Of a DNA stretch of 6,102 nucleotides, positions 5,116-6,102 are shown piece by piece. The notes beneath the pieces were generated by a model. It made no database searches. It was not told the origin of the DNA and saw only the letters and a program-made list of their open reading frames with translations. The stretch's first letter is position 1; each line of letters opens with the position of its first letter. The DNA is from an uncultured delta proteobacterium (GTDB taxonomy: Bacteria > Desulfobacterota > WTBG01 > CAIYCZ01): positions 1-6,102 of the forward strand of contig CAIYCZ010000473.1 in NCBI GenBank assembly GCA_903924805.1, given 5' to 3'. The position numbers and the translations under genes are program-made.

Positions 5116-5460
5116 TTAATCTTTAGCTTTTTCTTCTTCTGCTGGTTTGGGCATGACCTGGGACAGCCATCTGTGCACGACTTCTTCATGGTCCGGGATG
5201 GTCTTCTCGTCCGGGCGCGGGTTATCCTCTTCATAGCTGATGGCGTTTACCGGACAGATGGCGAGGCAGCGGGGATTTCCGCCGCAGGTGTCGCACAACC
5301 GCGTAAAAACCGGCGCCGGGAGCTCAGGTATGCCGACCATATGAATCTTGATGCGCGCCCGCTTGGGGTTATATACCTTTTCTCTGCCAAACACGCATGC
5401 CAGCTCGCACAGCCTGCATGCCACACATTTTACCGGGTCAACCTTTAAGGACTTTTTCAT
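5116..5460 (-). CDS. Ferredoxin-like subunit with two [4Fe-4S] motifs, AOR partner
   Basis: 114 residues. The first motif is C12-x2-C15-x2-C18-x3-C22 ('CVACRLCELAC'). The second is C56-x2-C59-x5-C65-x3-C69-P ('CDTCGGNPRCLAICP'), the pattern of electron-transfer subunits of molybdenum/tungsten enzymes. Eight Cys suffice for two [4Fe-4S] clusters. The segment between them, 'YNPKRARIKI' (30-39), is shared with the other ferredoxin subunit (NPKKSRIRAW), so the two are paralogues. The charged tail (about 101-114) is probably disordered or a docking segment. There is no signal peptide or Tat motif, so it is cytosolic. The gene lies directly before the AOR gene, suggesting it carries electrons for that enzyme. 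The ATG at 5460 has no good Shine-Dalgarno, but no other start would keep C12. Translation may depend on coupling or on the hairpins in the gap upstream. Confidence 0.9.
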   Translation of the reverse strand: MKKSLKVDPVKCVACRLCELACVFGREKVYNPKRARIKIHMVGIPELPAPVFTRLCDTCGGNPRCLAICPVNAISYEEDNPRPDEKTIPDHEEVVHRWLSQVMPKPAEEEKAKD

Positions 5461-5487
5461 AGGACTTTAAACTATTCAATGTGAAAC

Positions 5488-5529
5488 TCAGGAACTCAAG
5501 AGGAAGAATTTCCTGATTTCGTGAGTTCC
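5488..5529. repeat. Overlapping, mutually exclusive hairpins between the two ferredoxin genes
   Basis: GGAACTCA (5491-5498) pairs with TGAGTTCC (5522-5529). Alternatively TCAGGAA (5488-5494) pairs with TTCCTGA (5510-5516), and AGGAA (5501-5505) can pair with TTCCT (5510-5514). The stems share bases, so only some can form at once. There is no T-run, so it is not a terminator. It may be an RNA-processing or stability element, or simply a member of a repeat family: the same words (GAACTCAGGAA, CAGGAATT) recur at 1764-1786. Confidence 0.45.
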
Positions 5530-5541
5530 CGATTTAAAATA

Positions 5542-5952
5542 TTACTCCTTTTCCATGGTATACGGAATTATTTCGCCGTCGTCATCGACTGCCACGATGG
5601 CGTTGCACGGGCACCACTTGACACAGTTCGGGTCAGCCGGCTCTCCGCAAAAATCACATTTGAGCAGTATGCCGGTATCCGGCTCCTGAAACCATGATTT
5701 CTCGGGACAGGGTGCCCGGCACACGCTGCACCCGTCATAGACCCTATCACCTATCATGATCTCATGTTTGGACGTGCATGCTGCATTGTTAAACGGGCCT
5801 GACACCACCGGATATATCTTATCATCCTTTATCCACGCCCTGATGCGGGACTTTTTGGGATTAACCGAATCCTTGTCATAGTGGTTGAGTGAACAGGCAA
5901 GCTCGCAGCGGCGGCAGCCAATACACATTTCCATGTCGATTCTCAGCTTCAT
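5542..5952 (-). CDS. Ferredoxin-like subunit with probably three [4Fe-4S] motifs, AOR partner
   Basis: 136 residues with 13 Cys. The first motif is C10-x2-C13-x2-C16-x3-C20 ('CIGCRRCELAC'). A middle group is C59 plus C75-x2-C78-x3-C82-P. The last motif is C99-x2-C102-x7-C110-x3-C114-P, with C116 in addition. The first and last match the two motifs of the 114-residue paralogue. The middle group inserted between them could hold a third cluster, as in larger multi-cluster subunits of molybdenum/tungsten enzymes such as BamC or DmsB-like proteins (family knowledge; equivalence inferred). No signal peptide is present, so it is cytosolic. The ATG has GGGAGGAAG about 8 bases upstream, a strong ribosome binding site. 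It follows the stop of an upstream AOR-like gene by 97 bases and precedes the second ferredoxin gene by 81 bases. It could serve the upstream AOR, the downstream one, or a joint complex. Confidence 0.9.
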   Translation of the reverse strand: MKLRIDMEMCIGCRRCELACSLNHYDKDSVNPKKSRIRAWIKDDKIYPVVSGPFNNAACTSKHEIMIGDRVYDGCSVCRAPCPEKSWFQEPDTGILLKCDFCGEPADPNCVKWCPCNAIVAVDDDGEIIPYTMEKE

Positions 5953-5982
5953 GTATATCTTCCTCCCGTAGGCGAAGTTTGA

Positions 5983-6043
5983 ACCACAGAGAACCCTGAG
6001 AAATTGTTGAGAACGCTAGATTCGTTTCTGTGCTCTCTGTGGT
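5983..6043. repeat. ACCACAGAGA inverted repeat between AOR-like gene and ferredoxin gene
   Basis: ACCACAGAGA (5983-5992) and TCTCTGTGGT (6034-6043) are perfect 10-bp arms. Partial complementarity continues inward (TGAGAA against TTTCTG), with a loop of roughly 25 bases. 'CCACAGAG' repeats of this sort are widespread intergenic elements. It lies inside the operon, so in RNA it would fold into a hairpin before the ribosome binding site of the 136-residue ferredoxin gene and could modulate expression between the genes. Confidence 0.6.
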
Positions 6044-6049
6044 CTATTT

Positions 6050-6102
6050 TTACAGTCCCAGATCCTTCAGTCCGGCAGCAGTGGGAGCTCCCTTCTCATC
6101 CC
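6050..6102 (-). CDS. C-terminus of an upstream gene, probably a second AOR (5' part outside window)
   Basis: Only the last 16 codons are visible: DEKGAPTAAGLKDLGL followed by TAA (6052-6050). They align by eye with 'DKQTGIPTKERLISLGL' near the end of the complete AOR (599-615), a segment that in the family reads 'W D..G.PT...L..LGL'. The preceding codon ends in GG, which permits the expected Trp. This gene lies upstream in the same operon. With so few residues the call is an inference; other proteins can end in a similar way. Confidence 0.55.
   Translation of the reverse strand, partial: DEKGAPTAAGLKDLGL

Noticed and set aside
5026..5448. 140-codon + strand frame opposite the 8-Cys ferredoxin gene
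   Set aside because: It runs antisense over a ferredoxin gene with complete Cys motifs and has no ribosome binding site or recognisable domain.
3207..6102. Assignment of the operon as a benzoyl-CoA reductase (bamBC) cluster
   Set aside because: AOR plus multi-cluster ferredoxin is suggestive, but AOR enzymes of many substrates share this pattern and no bamD-I gene is visible, so the substrate is left open.

Overview
The window looks like a piece of chromosome from an anaerobic bacterium of moderate GC content. The main evidence is a tungsten-type aldehyde:ferredoxin oxidoreductase (AOR) operon with dedicated ferredoxin-like subunits. An arsenite methyltransferase fragment, two toxin-antitoxin (TA) modules and repeat-laden intergenic DNA fit the same picture. 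Such intergenic DNA is common in environmental genomes of groups such as Desulfobacterota or Nitrospirota, but this lineage guess is weak; nothing here is a taxonomic marker.

Left part, + strand (1-905): the 3' end of an arsM-like methyltransferase runs in from the left edge. A sigma70-type promoter then drives a two-gene type II TA module, a RelB-like antitoxin and a RelE/YafQ-like mRNA interferase whose reading frames overlap. Everything after this is on the - strand. The toxin stop codon overlaps the stop of the first - strand gene.

Middle part, - strand (902-2923, read right to left): a second, unrelated TA module (an antitoxin with an AF2212/DUF104-like N-terminus and a MazF/PemK-like toxin) has a very clear promoter and a dyad operator candidate. 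It is followed by a small DUF3467 protein and a 276-residue cysteine-rich protein. The latter has a TRASH/FCS-like zinc finger and two copies of a Cys/His module with identical spacing, which I cannot match to a named family. The intergenic stretches carry telomere-like CCCTAA repeats, CGGAGTG tandem units and other short repeat families.

Right part, - strand (3111-6102): the order of transcription is the C-terminus of an upstream gene that looks like a second AOR, a 12-plus-Cys ferredoxin-like subunit, an 8-Cys ferredoxin-like subunit, and a full-length AOR. A Rho-independent terminator follows. The likely role is oxidation of aldehydes (or reduction of carboxylates, or another low-potential two-electron reaction on an unknown substrate) at a tungstopterin centre, with electrons passed through the iron-sulfur subunits. 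The complete AOR has two departures from family motifs: Ser at the third cluster-Cys position, and Ile for Gly in the second pterin motif.

No rRNA, tRNA, CRISPR array, insertion sequence or integrase is visible. No gap between genes exceeds 300 bases; the two largest (2125-2378 and 2924-3206) are described below.
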